Source of the DNA: Variovorax sp.
Lineage (GTDB): Bacteria > Pseudomonadota > Gammaproteobacteria > Burkholderiales > Burkholderiaceae_C
Assembly (NCBI GenBank): GCA_025352265.1
Contig: JANXTS010000019.1
Span: 62,001-126,000 of the forward strand
Length of the DNA: 64,000 bases
Reading direction: 5' to 3'
Of the stretch, positions 54,501 to 62,691 are shown one piece after another. A program made the translations under genes and the position numbers. The notes under the pieces were generated by a model, which saw nothing but the letters and a program-made list of their open reading frames with translations, searched no databases and was not told the origin of the DNA. Numbering within the stretch: the stretch's first letter is position 1; every line of letters begins with the position of its first letter.

Positions 54501-55667
54501 ATGCCAACCGCACACATCATCGGCTGGGGGCACACGCCCTTCGGAAAGCTCGATCAGCTAGACATAGAGCAGATGTTCCGCGATGCAGCGCTTCCCGCGA
54601 TGGAGAGTGCCGGGCTGGAGCCGAAAGACATCGACGGCATATTCGTCGGGACTTTCAATGCGGGATTCGTACCGCAAGACTTCAGTGCGTCGATCGCGGC
54701 GGTCGCTATTCCGGCATTCCGTTTCACGCCAGCAGTGCGCATGGAGAACGCGTGCGCCACAGGTTCCGCGGCAATCTGGGCTGCACTCGATGCGCTCGAA
54801 AGCGGGCGCATGAAGCGGGTACTCGTGGTCGGCTTCGAGAAGATGAACACGCTGCCGAACGCTGAGATCGGCGCGGTGCTCCTGAAGTGTTCCTACGTCA
54901 AGGAAGAGGGCGGTGAGCCGGGCGGCTTTGCTGGAGTTTTCGGAAGAATCGCGGCGACCTATTTCGAACGCTTCGGCGATCAGTCCGATGCCCTCGCGGC
55001 AATCTCCGCAAAGAATCACAGCAATGGCGTTCGGAATCCCTATGCGCACATGAAGCGCGATCTCGGCTTCGATTTTTGCCGGACGGTGTCCGAAAAGAAC
55101 CCGTTTGTCGCCGGACCACTCAAGCGCTCGGACTGCTCGCTGGTGTCGGATGGAGCGGCTGCGCTCGTGCTCTCTACGGAGTCCGTGAGTAGTGCGCAGG
55201 TCTCGCCCGTGCGCTGGCGCTCACGCACGCAAGTCAACGACTTCCTACCCCTGTCGCGCAGGGATCCGACGCGATTCGAAGGAGCGACCCGGGCCTGGGG
55301 AAAGGGCCTCGCCGCGGCGCAGTCACAGTTGATCGACCTGCAATTCGTGGAGACGCACGACTGTTTCACCATTGCGGAACTGCTCGAATATGAAGCCATG
55401 GGGTTAGCACCTCACGGCCAAGGCGCTCGGGTCATCCTGGACGGCGTCACCTGCATGGAGGGACGGTTGCCGGTGAATCCATCCGGTGGCCTGAAATCGC
55501 GCGGTCATCCCATTGGAGCCACCGGAGTGTCGCAGCACGTCATGGCTGCGATGCAACTGTCCGGGACAGCCGGGGACATGCAGGTGAAGAACGCCCGGGT
55601 GGGTGCGGTGTTCAATATGGGCGGCGCCGCCGTCGCCAATTATCTGAGTGTGCTCGAAGCGGTCTGA
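54501..55667 (+). CDS. Thiolase/acetyl-CoA acetyltransferase (SCP-x-like)
   Basis: 388-residue thiolase. Active-site Cys85 is in MENACATGSAA, the second domain motif is VETHDCFTIAELLEYEAMG, and the catalytic His lies in NPSGGLKSRGHPIGATG. The ATG at 54501 is used; an 87-base longer frame has no similarity. It would cleave or condense a 3-oxoacyl-CoA. First gene of the IclR-divergent cluster; the ligase gene follows four bases after its stop. Confidence 0.92.
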   Translation: MPTAHIIGWGHTPFGKLDQLDIEQMFRDAALPAMESAGLEPKDIDGIFVGTFNAGFVPQDFSASIAAVAIPAFRFTPAVRMENACATGSAAIWAALDALESGRMKRVLVVGFEKMNTLPNAEIGAVLLKCSYVKEEGGEPGGFAGVFGRIAATYFERFGDQSDALAAISAKNHSNGVRNPYAHMKRDLGFDFCRTVSEKNPFVAGPLKRSDCSLVSDGAAALVLSTESVSSAQVSPVRWRSRTQVNDFLPLSRRDPTRFEGATRAWGKGLAAAQSQLIDLQFVETHDCFTIAELLEYEAMGLAPHGQGARVILDGVTCMEGRLPVNPSGGLKSRGHPIGATGVSQHVMAAMQLSGTAGDMQVKNARVGAVFNMGGAAVANYLSVLEAV

Positions 55668-55670
55668 TCG

Positions 55671-57278
55671 ATGCACCAGGCTCAAGTCATGAACCTCGGT
55701 CAATTGCTGACGCAAACGGCCAGGTTGTTTCCGGAACGCGCAGGTCTGATCCATGGAGATAAGACCTGGACCTGGAAAGCCATAGATGCGCGGGTCGACG
55801 CCATGGTGGCGGCGTTGCGCCACAAGGGCATGAAGAAGGGCGACAAGATCCTTGTGCAGTCGCGCAACAACGTGCAGTTGTTCGAAAGTTGCTGGGTCGC
55901 CTTTCGTCTCGGTTGCGTCTGGGTACCGACGAACTTTCGTCTGACGCCGCCCGAGATTTCGTATCTCGGCGCATCGAGCGGCGCACGCCTCATGATCTAC
56001 GAATCAGATTTCGCGATGCACGTCGACGCGGTGCGTGCGGCGTCGGATGCGCTGGAGTTCGTGGTCTGCATCGGAACTCCGCGCGCCGGAGAGGGCTCGT
56101 ACGATGGCCTTATCGAACAGCATGTGAACGACTCGGCCGAGTCTGGCGGATTGGTCGAGTGCGCCGCAGTCGCGTACGACGACCCGCTGTGGTTTTTCTA
56201 TACCTCGGGTACGACCGGCAAGCCCAAGGCGGGCGTTCTCACTCACGGGCAAATGGCTTTCGTGGTGACCAATCACCTTGCAGAGCTCATTCCCGGCACC
56301 AATGAAAAAGACTGTTCGATCGCAGTCGCGCCGCTCTCGCACGGCGCCGGCATCCATGCGCTGCTTAATGTGGCACGGAGTGCCGCCACAGTCATGATGC
56401 CCGGCGAAAGGCTGGATCCTGAGTCGTTCTGGCAACTCGTCGAGCGGCATGCAGTGAGCAATGTCTTCACAGTCCCGACGATCGTCAAGATACTGGTCGA
56501 ACATCCGGCAGTGGACTCGTACGACCACTCTTCACTTCGCTACGTCATCTATGCCGGGGCGCCGATGTACCGGACCGACCAGAGACTTGCGCTGGAAAAG
56601 CTGGGCAATGTGTTGGTGCAGTACTTCGGTCTCGGAGAGGTCACTGGCAACATCACCGTCCTCACGCCAGACATGCACTCGGCGGACGACGACGACCCCA
56701 ACGCCAACATCGGATCGTGCGGTCGAGCCCGGGTGGGCATGGAGGTCGCAATTCTGGATGCAGACCTGCAGCGCGTAGCACCCGGTACCGTCGGCGAAAT
56801 CTGCTGCCGTGGCCCTGCTGTTTTCAATGGATATCACAACAACCCGGATGCCACTGCCAAGGCGTTGCGGGGCGGCTGGTTCCATACCGGCGACGTCGGT
56901 CGAATGGACAGCCGTGGCCTGCTCTACATCACCGGCCGCGAATCCGACATGTACATCTCCGGCGGATCCAACGTGTACCCGCGTGAAGTCGAAGAGGTCC
57001 TGCTCACGCACCCGGGTGTCGCCGAGGTCGCCGTGCTCGGCGTACCCGATCCCAAATGGGGGGAAATCGGCATTGCAGTGATCGTTCGTGGCGCCGCGGC
57101 AAGTCCGGTCGACGAACAGGTCTTGCTGGCCTACCTCGATGGCCGATGCGCAAAGTACCGTTGGCCAAGTCGAATGTTCTTTTGGGATTCCTTGCCGAAG
57201 TCGGGGTACGGCAAGGTGAGCAAGAAGGATGTCTTGCGGCTTCTCATGGAGCGCGGCGACATCGCTCCGCCCTACTAA
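55671..57278 (+). CDS. AMP-forming acyl-CoA synthetase
   Basis: 535 residues: [23 protein letters not shown] (P-loop), YFGLGEVTGNITVLT, GGWFHTGDVGRMDSRGLLYITGRESDMYISGGSNVYPREVEEVL, and PKSGYGKVSKKDV with the catalytic lysine. Belongs to the fatty-acid/aryl-acid FadD13-like branch. Likely activates the acid imported by the TRAP transporter downstream. Alternative start at ATG 55689. Confidence 0.92.
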   Translation: MHQAQVMNLGQLLTQTARLFPERAGLIHGDKTWTWKAIDARVDAMVAALRHKGMKKGDKILVQSRNNVQLFESCWVAFRLGCVWVPTNFRLTPPEISYLGASSGARLMIYESDFAMHVDAVRAASDALEFVVCIGTPRAGEGSYDGLIEQHVNDSAESGGLVECAAVAYDDPLWFFYTSGTTGKPKAGVLTHGQMAFVVTNHLAELIPGTNEKDCSIAVAPLSHGAGIHALLNVARSAATVMMPGERLDPESFWQLVERHAVSNVFTVPTIVKILVEHPAVDSYDHSSLRYVIYAGAPMYRTDQRLALEKLGNVLVQYFGLGEVTGNITVLTPDMHSADDDDPNANIGSCGRARVGMEVAILDADLQRVAPGTVGEICCRGPAVFNGYHNNPDATAKALRGGWFHTGDVGRMDSRGLLYITGRESDMYISGGSNVYPREVEEVLLTHPGVAEVAVLGVPDPKWGEIGIAVIVRGAAASPVDEQVLLAYLDGRCAKYRWPSRMFFWDSLPKSGYGKVSKKDVLRLLMERGDIAPPY

Positions 57279-57310
57279 CCATGGCCACATCGACAGGCTA
57301 CCGCACATGA

Positions 57311-57462
57311 TCCAACGGACAGGCCTGCGCCATCGTGAACATCGGCTCCATCGCCGCTGTGCGTTGGCCCATGCAGCGCTCCATCTGGCATCGCAGGAAG
57401 CCCGCTACATGACAGGAATTCAATTGACAGTCGATGGCGGACTCACCGCCCCATGTGCCTGA
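57311..57462 (+). pseudogene. Remnant of a short-chain dehydrogenase gene
   Basis: Two SDR pieces survive in different frames. Bases 57317-57366 read GQACAIVNIGSIAAVR, a serine-region motif of SDRs. Bases 57361-57462 read ALAHAALHLASQEARYMTGIQLTVDGGLTAPCA then a stop, which is the normal SDR C-terminus. The pieces are joined out of frame with the catalytic Tyr-Lys segment deleted, and no N-terminal Rossmann motif remains. A functional SDR once stood between the ligase and the TRAP genes. Confidence 0.8.
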
Positions 57463-57477
57463 CAGCAACTGAAACAT

Positions 57478-57504
57478 AACCACGATAACCACGACACCCA
57501 CGAT
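57478..57504 (+). repeat. Three 9-base direct repeats upstream of dctP
   Basis: AACCACGAT, AACCACGAC and ACCCACGAT are consecutive (57478-57486, 57487-57495, 57496-57504), 20 bases before the TRAP binding-protein ATG. They could be an iterated regulator site or slippage-derived spacer ahead of the AGGAGAC ribosome-binding site. Confidence 0.8.
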
Positions 57505-57523
57505 AACTAGGAGACAAGAAGAT

Positions 57524-58534
57524 ATGCAAACCTCACGCCGCACCATTCTCAAGACCGCCACGACCATCGGCCTGATCGGGCTTGGCAGCAAGACCGCGAC
57601 CGCACAAAGCGGCACCTTCAATTTCAAGGTCGGTACCAATGTTCAGAACACGCACCCGATCTTTATCCGCCTGAGTGAGGCGACTGAGAAGATCAAGTCC
57701 GAAACCGATGGCAAGGTGATCGTGCGCGTGTTCCCGAACGGGCAACTCGGGTCCGACACCGACATGTTGAGCCAGGTGCGCTCCGGTGGCCTGGACTTCC
57801 TTACGCTCGCGGGCGTGATTCTTGCCAATCTGGTGCCGATGGCGTCGCTCAACAGCGTGGGCTTCGCGTTCTCGGACTACCCCAGCGTCTGGAAGGCGAT
57901 GGACGGCGAACTCGGCAACTTCATTCGCCTGAACATCACCAAAGCGAACCTGCATGTATTCGACAAGGTTTGGGACAACGGTTTTCGTCATGTCACTTCG
58001 TCCAAACTGATCAATACGCCGGCCGATCTCAACGAACTGAAGATCCGCGTTCCGGTCAGTCCATTGCTGATGTCGTTGTTCAAGACACTCAAGGCATCGC
58101 CGACCGGTATCAACTTCAACGAGCTCTACAGCGCACTCCAGACCAAGCTGGTCGACGCGCAGGAAAACCCGCTCCCCATCATCCAGTCAGCCAAGCTCTA
58201 TGAAGTGCAAAAGAACTGTGCGCTGACGGGCCATGTCTGGGATGGCTACTGGATGCTGGCCAACAACCGGGCATTCGAAAGTCTGCCGGTCGCGTTGCGC
58301 GAGATCGTGACCAAAAACTTCAATGCAGCCGCGATGGTCCAGCGTGCCGACAGCGAGAAACTGGCGGGGTCGTTGCAACAGGAACTGGCCGGCAAAGGGC
58401 TCGTTTTCAACAAGCCGGCGATCGAGCCGTTTCGCGCGGCACTTCAGCAAGGAAAGTTCTATTCCGAGTGGAAGGCAAAGTTCGGCGATGAGGCCTGGGC
58501 CAAGCTCGAGGCAGCGGTCGGCAAGCTGGTTTGA
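57524..58534 (+). CDS. dctP: TRAP transporter solute-binding protein DctP
   Basis: 336-residue periplasmic receptor. N-terminus MQTSRRTILKTATTIGLIGLGSKTATAQ is a twin-arginine-type signal (SRRTILK). DctP features: FPNGQLGSDTDMLSQVRSGGLDFLTLAG, the arginine-containing LKIRVPVSPLLMSLFKTLKASPTGINFNELYSALQTKLVDAQENPLP. Feeds the fused permease directly downstream (12 bases). Ligand unknown. Confidence 0.93.
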   Translation: MQTSRRTILKTATTIGLIGLGSKTATAQSGTFNFKVGTNVQNTHPIFIRLSEATEKIKSETDGKVIVRVFPNGQLGSDTDMLSQVRSGGLDFLTLAGVILANLVPMASLNSVGFAFSDYPSVWKAMDGELGNFIRLNITKANLHVFDKVWDNGFRHVTSSKLINTPADLNELKIRVPVSPLLMSLFKTLKASPTGINFNELYSALQTKLVDAQENPLPIIQSAKLYEVQKNCALTGHVWDGYWMLANNRAFESLPVALREIVTKNFNAAAMVQRADSEKLAGSLQQELAGKGLVFNKPAIEPFRAALQQGKFYSEWKAKFGDEAWAKLEAAVGKLV

Positions 58535-58546
58535 CGGGAACAGCAC

Positions 58547-60418
58547 ATGAATGCCCAGGTCTTGTCCCCAGAGTATGTTGTGCAGCCGCCTCTGCGGCCC
58601 TTGGCGGCCCGGCTGGATCAAGCGTTTTTCAGCGTCATCGAGAACGTCGCAGCGCTGTTGCTCATCGGCGAGATCTGCATCCTGTTTGCCGGCATCGTGG
58701 CGCGCTATGTTTTCCATGCGCCGTTGATATGGTCGGACGAACTCGCCCAGATGATGTTCATCTGGCTGGCCATGCTGGGTGCCGTCATCGCATTGCGGCG
58801 CGGCGAGCACATGCGAATGTCGACCTTCGTCAACAACGCATCGCCAGGCACGCGCACCTTGCTCGAGACCGTTGCAATCCTCGCGGCCATCGTTTTTCTG
58901 GGCTGCATTCTGGTCCCGGCGTACGAATACGCGGCAGACGAGCAGTTCATGATGATGCCCGGGCTGGAGTTGTCGAGCTCATGGCGGGCAGCGGCGTTGC
59001 CGGTCGGCATGTTCCTGATGTTGCTCGCGGGGTTGCTGCGACTGGCGGTCGTCGCTGAATGGAAGGTAATCCTGACCGCGGTGGTGTTTATCGGCGTGTG
59101 CGCTGCGGCGCTCATCGTGGCGAAACCGTTGTTCGGCTCACTGGGCAACGTCAACCTGGTGATTTTCTTTGTCTTCATGATTGCGGGATGCGTCTTCGCG
59201 GGTGTGCCCATCGCGTTCTCGTTCGGACTTGCAACGTTGAGCTATTTGGCGTTGACCACCACGACACCGCTCGCGGTTCTGGTGGGCCGCATGGGCGAAG
59301 GCTTGTCGCATCTGATCCTGCTGGCAGTGCCCATGTTCGTTTTTCTCGGGCTGCTGATCGAGGCGACCGGCATGGCGCGACGCCTCATAGGCTGCCTTGC
59401 TTCGATGATCGGGCATGTGAAGGGTGGACTCTCCTACGTGCTGGTCGGCGCCATGTACCTTGTGTCGGGAATTTCGGGATCCAAGGTGGCTGACATGGCG
59501 GCCATTGCTCCCGCTCTCTTTCCGGAGATGCGCAAACGCGGGTCGAAACCGGGTGAGTTGGTGGCGCTGCTTTCTGCAACGGGCGCGCAGACCGAGACCA
59601 TTCCGCCGAGTCTGGTCTTGATCACGGTCGGCTCCGTCACCGGCGTTTCGATTACCGCGTTGTTCGCGGGTGGCATGCTGCCGGCCGTGGTTGTCGGCTT
59701 GCTGCTTTGCGTCGTGGTCTGGCATCGACACCGCAAAGAGGATCTTCGGCATATCTCCCGAAGCACCAAGGCCCAGATCGCGAAGCACCTCCTTGCAGCC
59801 TCGCCTGCCATCGCGTTGCCCTTCGTCATCCGGTTTTCCGTCGTCGAGGGCATCGCCACCGCCACGGAAGTTTCGACGATCGGCATCGTCTATTCGATGG
59901 TCGTCGGGCTGTTGATCTACAAAGAGTTCGACTGGAATCGGCTCAAGCCCATGCTGCTCGACACGGCCGCGCTGTCCGGCGCGATCCTGTTGATCATCGG
60001 CGCGGCGACCGGCATGGCGTGGGCGCTGACGCAATCGGGTTTCTCCACCAGTCTCGCCGAGGCGGCCATGGCGCTTCCCGGCGGCAAGTGGACGTTTCTG
60101 GCTGCGTCCATCGTCGGTTTCATCGTTCTCGGCAGCGTGCTCGAAGGTATTCCCGCCATCGTGCTTTTTGGACCATTGTTGTTCCCGATTGCCCAGCAAG
60201 TCGGGGTCCACGAGGTGCACTACGCCATGGTGGTCATCCTGGCGATGGGCATCGGATTGTTCGCGCCGCCATTCGGTGTGGGCTATTACTCTGCCTGTGC
60301 CGTCAGCAGGATCGATCCGCAGGAAGGACTGCGACCTCTGATTGGCTATATCGTCGCTTTGGTCATAGGCGTCGTAGTGATCGCAGCCGTCCCGTGGTTT
60401 TCAACGGCCTTCCTGTAA
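58547..60418 (+). CDS. TRAP transporter fused small and large permease (DctQM)
   Basis: 623-residue fusion. Residues about 25-185 are a DctQ domain with four membrane helices (APLIWSDELAQMMFIWLAMLGAVIALRRGEHMRM). Residues about 195-620 are DctM with many helices (PMFVFLGLLIEATGMARRLIGCL, MYLVSGISGSKVADMAAIAPALFPEMRKRG, SATGAQTETIPPSLVLI). Sodium/proton-coupled uptake of a carboxylate. Last gene before a strong terminator. Confidence 0.94.
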   Translation: MNAQVLSPEYVVQPPLRPLAARLDQAFFSVIENVAALLLIGEICILFAGIVARYVFHAPLIWSDELAQMMFIWLAMLGAVIALRRGEHMRMSTFVNNASPGTRTLLETVAILAAIVFLGCILVPAYEYAADEQFMMMPGLELSSSWRAAALPVGMFLMLLAGLLRLAVVAEWKVILTAVVFIGVCAAALIVAKPLFGSLGNVNLVIFFVFMIAGCVFAGVPIAFSFGLATLSYLALTTTTPLAVLVGRMGEGLSHLILLAVPMFVFLGLLIEATGMARRLIGCLASMIGHVKGGLSYVLVGAMYLVSGISGSKVADMAAIAPALFPEMRKRGSKPGELVALLSATGAQTETIPPSLVLITVGSVTGVSITALFAGGMLPAVVVGLLLCVVVWHRHRKEDLRHISRSTKAQIAKHLLAASPAIALPFVIRFSVVEGIATATEVSTIGIVYSMVVGLLIYKEFDWNRLKPMLLDTAALSGAILLIIGAATGMAWALTQSGFSTSLAEAAMALPGGKWTFLAASIVGFIVLGSVLEGIPAIVLFGPLLFPIAQQVGVHEVHYAMVVILAMGIGLFAPPFGVGYYSACAVSRIDPQEGLRPLIGYIVALVIGVVVIAAVPWFSTAFL

Positions 60419-60428
60419 GTTACGGGCG

Positions 60429-60460
60429 ACCCGGCGCCAGTCACTAAGCGCCGGGTTTTT
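60429..60460 (+). terminator. Terminator of the TRAP cluster
   Basis: ACCCGGCGC (60429-60437) and GCGCCGGGT (60448-60456) form a perfect nine-base stem with a ten-base loop, followed by TTTT. It stands eleven bases after the permease stop codon. Its T-run is part of a second T-rich motif at 60454-60478. Confidence 0.85.
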
Positions 60461-60478
60461 ACGCTTTTTTTACGGCTC
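60454..60478 (+). promoter_or_regulatory. KdpE-box-like T-rich element upstream of kdp
   Basis: TTTTTACGCTTTTTTTACGG (60456-60475) closely resembles, from memory, the E. coli KdpE binding site upstream of kdpFABC (T5-AYAC-T7-ACACC pattern). Its position about 80-100 bases before the first kdp-associated start codon suits an activator site. It directly abuts the TRAP terminator stem, so its first T-run doubles as the terminator tract. The kdpDE genes are outside the window. Confidence 0.55.
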
Positions 60479-60510
60479 CTGGCCGACTCCATTCCCCGTT
60501 TTTATGTGTC

Positions 60511-60546
60511 CCTGTCGAGACTGACTGCCGTGTCTCGAAACAGGAG
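60511..60546 (+). promoter_or_regulatory. Leader hairpin overlapping the first ribosome-binding site of the kdp operon
   Basis: CCTGT-CGAGAC (60511-60521) pairs with GTCTCG (60532-60537) and ACAGG (60540-60544) around a ten-base loop, with a two-A bulge. The right arm includes the CAGG of CAGGAG, the Shine-Dalgarno of the ORF at 60554, so folding would hide the ribosome-binding site. Structure is inferred from complementarity only. Confidence 0.45.
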
Positions 60547-60553
60547 TGACTGA

Positions 60554-60667
60554 ATGGACTTCGTATGGATTGCCGCCCTCGCCGTGTTCTGGCTGGGAAT
60601 GGTCGGCATGGTGAACGGGTTGCACAAGCTGCAATCCGCCAAGGGCGAACAGGGAGCGCGCAAATGA
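60554..60667 (+). CDS. Small membrane protein upstream of kdpF
   Basis: 37 residues (MDFVWIAALAVFWLGMVGMVNGLHKLQ and a polar tail), one membrane helix and a basic Lys/Arg C-terminus. CAGGAG lies seven bases before the ATG, and the stop overlaps the kdpF start by four bases (ATGA), a strong sign that it is translated. Not a known Kdp subunit; it may be a KdpF-like accessory peptide. Confidence 0.7.
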   Translation: MDFVWIAALAVFWLGMVGMVNGLHKLQSAKGEQGARK

Positions 60668-60762
60668 TCAGCCTCGAAGTGCTTTACGGCCTCGGCGGCT
60701 TCATCGCGATAGCGTTGTTCGCCTATCTTGTCTACGCCCTGATCCGCGCAGAGGAGTTCTGA
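60664..60762 (+). CDS. kdpF: KdpF, small stabilising subunit of the potassium pump
   Basis: 32-residue single-helix peptide [20 protein letters not shown] followed by [12 protein letters not shown]. The ending YALIRAEEF is typical of KdpF. It stabilises the KdpABC complex in the membrane. One base separates its stop from the kdpA start. Confidence 0.9.
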   Translation: MISLEVLYGLGGFIAIALFAYLVYALIRAEEF

Positions 60763-60763
60763 C

Positions 60764-62566
60764 ATGACCACCTCTGCATGGACTCTGTTGGTGGTTTTTC
60801 TCGTTTTGCTGGGCGTGCTGGCTTGGCCGCTCGGCCGCTTCATGGCCGCGATGTGCGACGGCCGCTTGCCGCGCTGGATGCAGCGCGTCGAAGCGCCGTT
60901 GTACGCAGTGGCGGGTACCTCGCCTGACCAGTCGATGCACTGGCGCACCTTTGCGCTGGCGCTGGTGGCTTTCAACACGCTCGGCGCAATCTTCGTCTAC
61001 GGCTTGCAACGCCTGCAGGCCGTGCTGCCGTTGAACCCGGCAGGCATGGCCGCGGTGTCGCCCGACTCATCGTTCAACACGGCGGTCAGCTTCGTGAGCA
61101 ACACCAACTGGCAGGGCTACGCCGGCGAGTCGACCATGAGCTATCTCACGCAGATGCTCGGGCTCACGGTACAGAACTTTCTGTCCGCGGCTACCGGCAT
61201 CGCCGTCGCCTTTGCATTGGCACGCGGCTTCGCGGCTCGGCGTACCGACGGCAAGGGACTGGTCGGCAACTTCTGGGTCGACCTGACGCGCATCACGGTG
61301 TGGCTGTTGCTGCCGATTTCGTTCGTCATAGCGATGGTGCTCGCAGGCCAGGGCGTCATCCAGAACTTCGACGCCTACAAGACCGTAACGACGTTGGAAG
61401 CACAGGCTTACCAACAGCCCAAGCTCGACGCCGAAGGCCAGCCCGTCAAGGACGCCGCTGGTGCTCCGGTGCTCGAAGACGCGAAGACCACCACGCAAAC
61501 ACTCGCCATGGGTCCGGTCGCTTCGCAAGAGGCCATCAAGATGCTCGGCACCAACGGTGGCGGCTTCTTCAACGCCAACTCGGCGCATCCGTACGAGAAC
61601 CCGACCGCCTTTTCCAACCTTGTGGAAATGCTGGCGATCTTCCTGATCCCAGCAGGACTGTGCTTCACCTTCGGCCGGGTCGTCGGTGATCGGCGACAAG
61701 GCTTCGCCGTGCTCGCGACGATGACGGTGTTGTTCGTCATCGGCGTGCTGGTCATGATTCCGGCCGAACATGCGGGTAACCCTTTACTGACTTCGCTCGG
61801 GGTCGACCAGGCATCCAGTGCAATGCAGGCCGGCGGCAACATGGAAGGCAAGGAAACGCGCTTCGGCCTCGATGCATCGTCCCTCTTCGCCGTCATCACC
61901 ACCGCCGCCTCCTGCGGTGCCGTGAACGCCATGCACGACTCGCTGACGCCGCTCGGCGGCATGGTGCCGATGGTGATGATGCAGCTCGGCGAGGTCGTCT
62001 TCGGTGGCGTTGGCACCGGCCTGTACAGCATGCTGATCTTCGCGATCCTCGCGGTGTTCATCGCCGGCCTGATGATCGGCCGCACGCCGGAGTACCTCGG
62101 CAAAAAGATCGAGGCGCACGAGATGAAACTCACCTCTATCGCCATCCTGGTCACGCCGATGCTGGTGCTCGCGGGCACTGCCATCGCGGTCATCGCGGCG
62201 GACGGCAAGGCCGGCATCGCCAACCCCGGCGCGCACGGTTTCTCGGAAATCCTTTACGCGTTGACATCGGCTGGCAACAACAACGGCAGCGCCTTTGCCG
62301 GGCTTTCGGCAAATACGCCTTTCTACAACGGGCTGCTCGCAGTCGCGATGTGGTTCGGCCGCTTCGGCGTGATCGTCCCGGTGCTCGCCATCGCGGGTGC
62401 CCTCGCTGCCAAGAAGCGCCTGCCGGTGACCTCCGGAACCATGCCCACGCACGGGCCGCTGTTCGTGACCTTGCTGCTAGGCACCGTGCTGCTGGTCGGC
62501 TTGCTCAACTACGTGCCTGCGCTCGCGCTGGGTCCGATGGTCGAGCACCTGATGCTCTGGAAATAA
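60764..62566 (+). CDS. kdpA: Potassium-transporting ATPase subunit A (channel-like)
   Basis: 600-residue membrane subunit that selects K+ with four pore loops: [15 protein letters not shown], the second loop [23 protein letters not shown], the third [20 protein letters not shown], and the fourth region [16 protein letters not shown]. Ends [20 protein letters not shown] low-complexity acidic loop near residues 220-245 is slightly long. High-affinity K+ uptake under limitation, with KdpB as ATPase. Confidence 0.97.
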   Translation: MTTSAWTLLVVFLVLLGVLAWPLGRFMAAMCDGRLPRWMQRVEAPLYAVAGTSPDQSMHWRTFALALVAFNTLGAIFVYGLQRLQAVLPLNPAGMAAVSPDSSFNTAVSFVSNTNWQGYAGESTMSYLTQMLGLTVQNFLSAATGIAVAFALARGFAARRTDGKGLVGNFWVDLTRITVWLLLPISFVIAMVLAGQGVIQNFDAYKTVTTLEAQAYQQPKLDAEGQPVKDAAGAPVLEDAKTTTQTLAMGPVASQEAIKMLGTNGGGFFNANSAHPYENPTAFSNLVEMLAIFLIPAGLCFTFGRVVGDRRQGFAVLATMTVLFVIGVLVMIPAEHAGNPLLTSLGVDQASSAMQAGGNMEGKETRFGLDASSLFAVITTAASCGAVNAMHDSLTPLGGMVPMVMMQLGEVVFGGVGTGLYSMLIFAILAVFIAGLMIGRTPEYLGKKIEAHEMKLTSIAILVTPMLVLAGTAIAVIAADGKAGIANPGAHGFSEILYALTSAGNNNGSAFAGLSANTPFYNGLLAVAMWFGRFGVIVPVLAIAGALAAKKRLPVTSGTMPTHGPLFVTLLLGTVLLVGLLNYVPALALGPMVEHLMLWK

Positions 62567-62691
62567 AGGCTCGCCCCCAGGTCGCTGCGCACTTCGTGTC
62601 GCGACTTCCACCCCCTGACCGGGGGCAACACCAGCGGCCTGGCAAAGCCAGTTCCGCGGTGTTCCTGGAAAAGACCTCATGGACAACTGAT
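62567..62691. repeat. REP-like intergenic repeat between kdpA and kdpB
   Basis: The 125-base gap holds an ordered set of inverted repeats: CCCCC-TGACC-GGGGG (62611-62625) and a long hairpin with AACACC/GGTGTT (62627-62632 and 62658-62663), GCGG/CCGC (62634-62637 and 62654-62657) and CTGGC-AAA-GCCAG (62639-62651). From memory this sequence type (GCAACACCAGCGGCC...) recurs in intergenic regions of Variovorax and relatives. No other copy is visible in this window. Confidence 0.6.
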
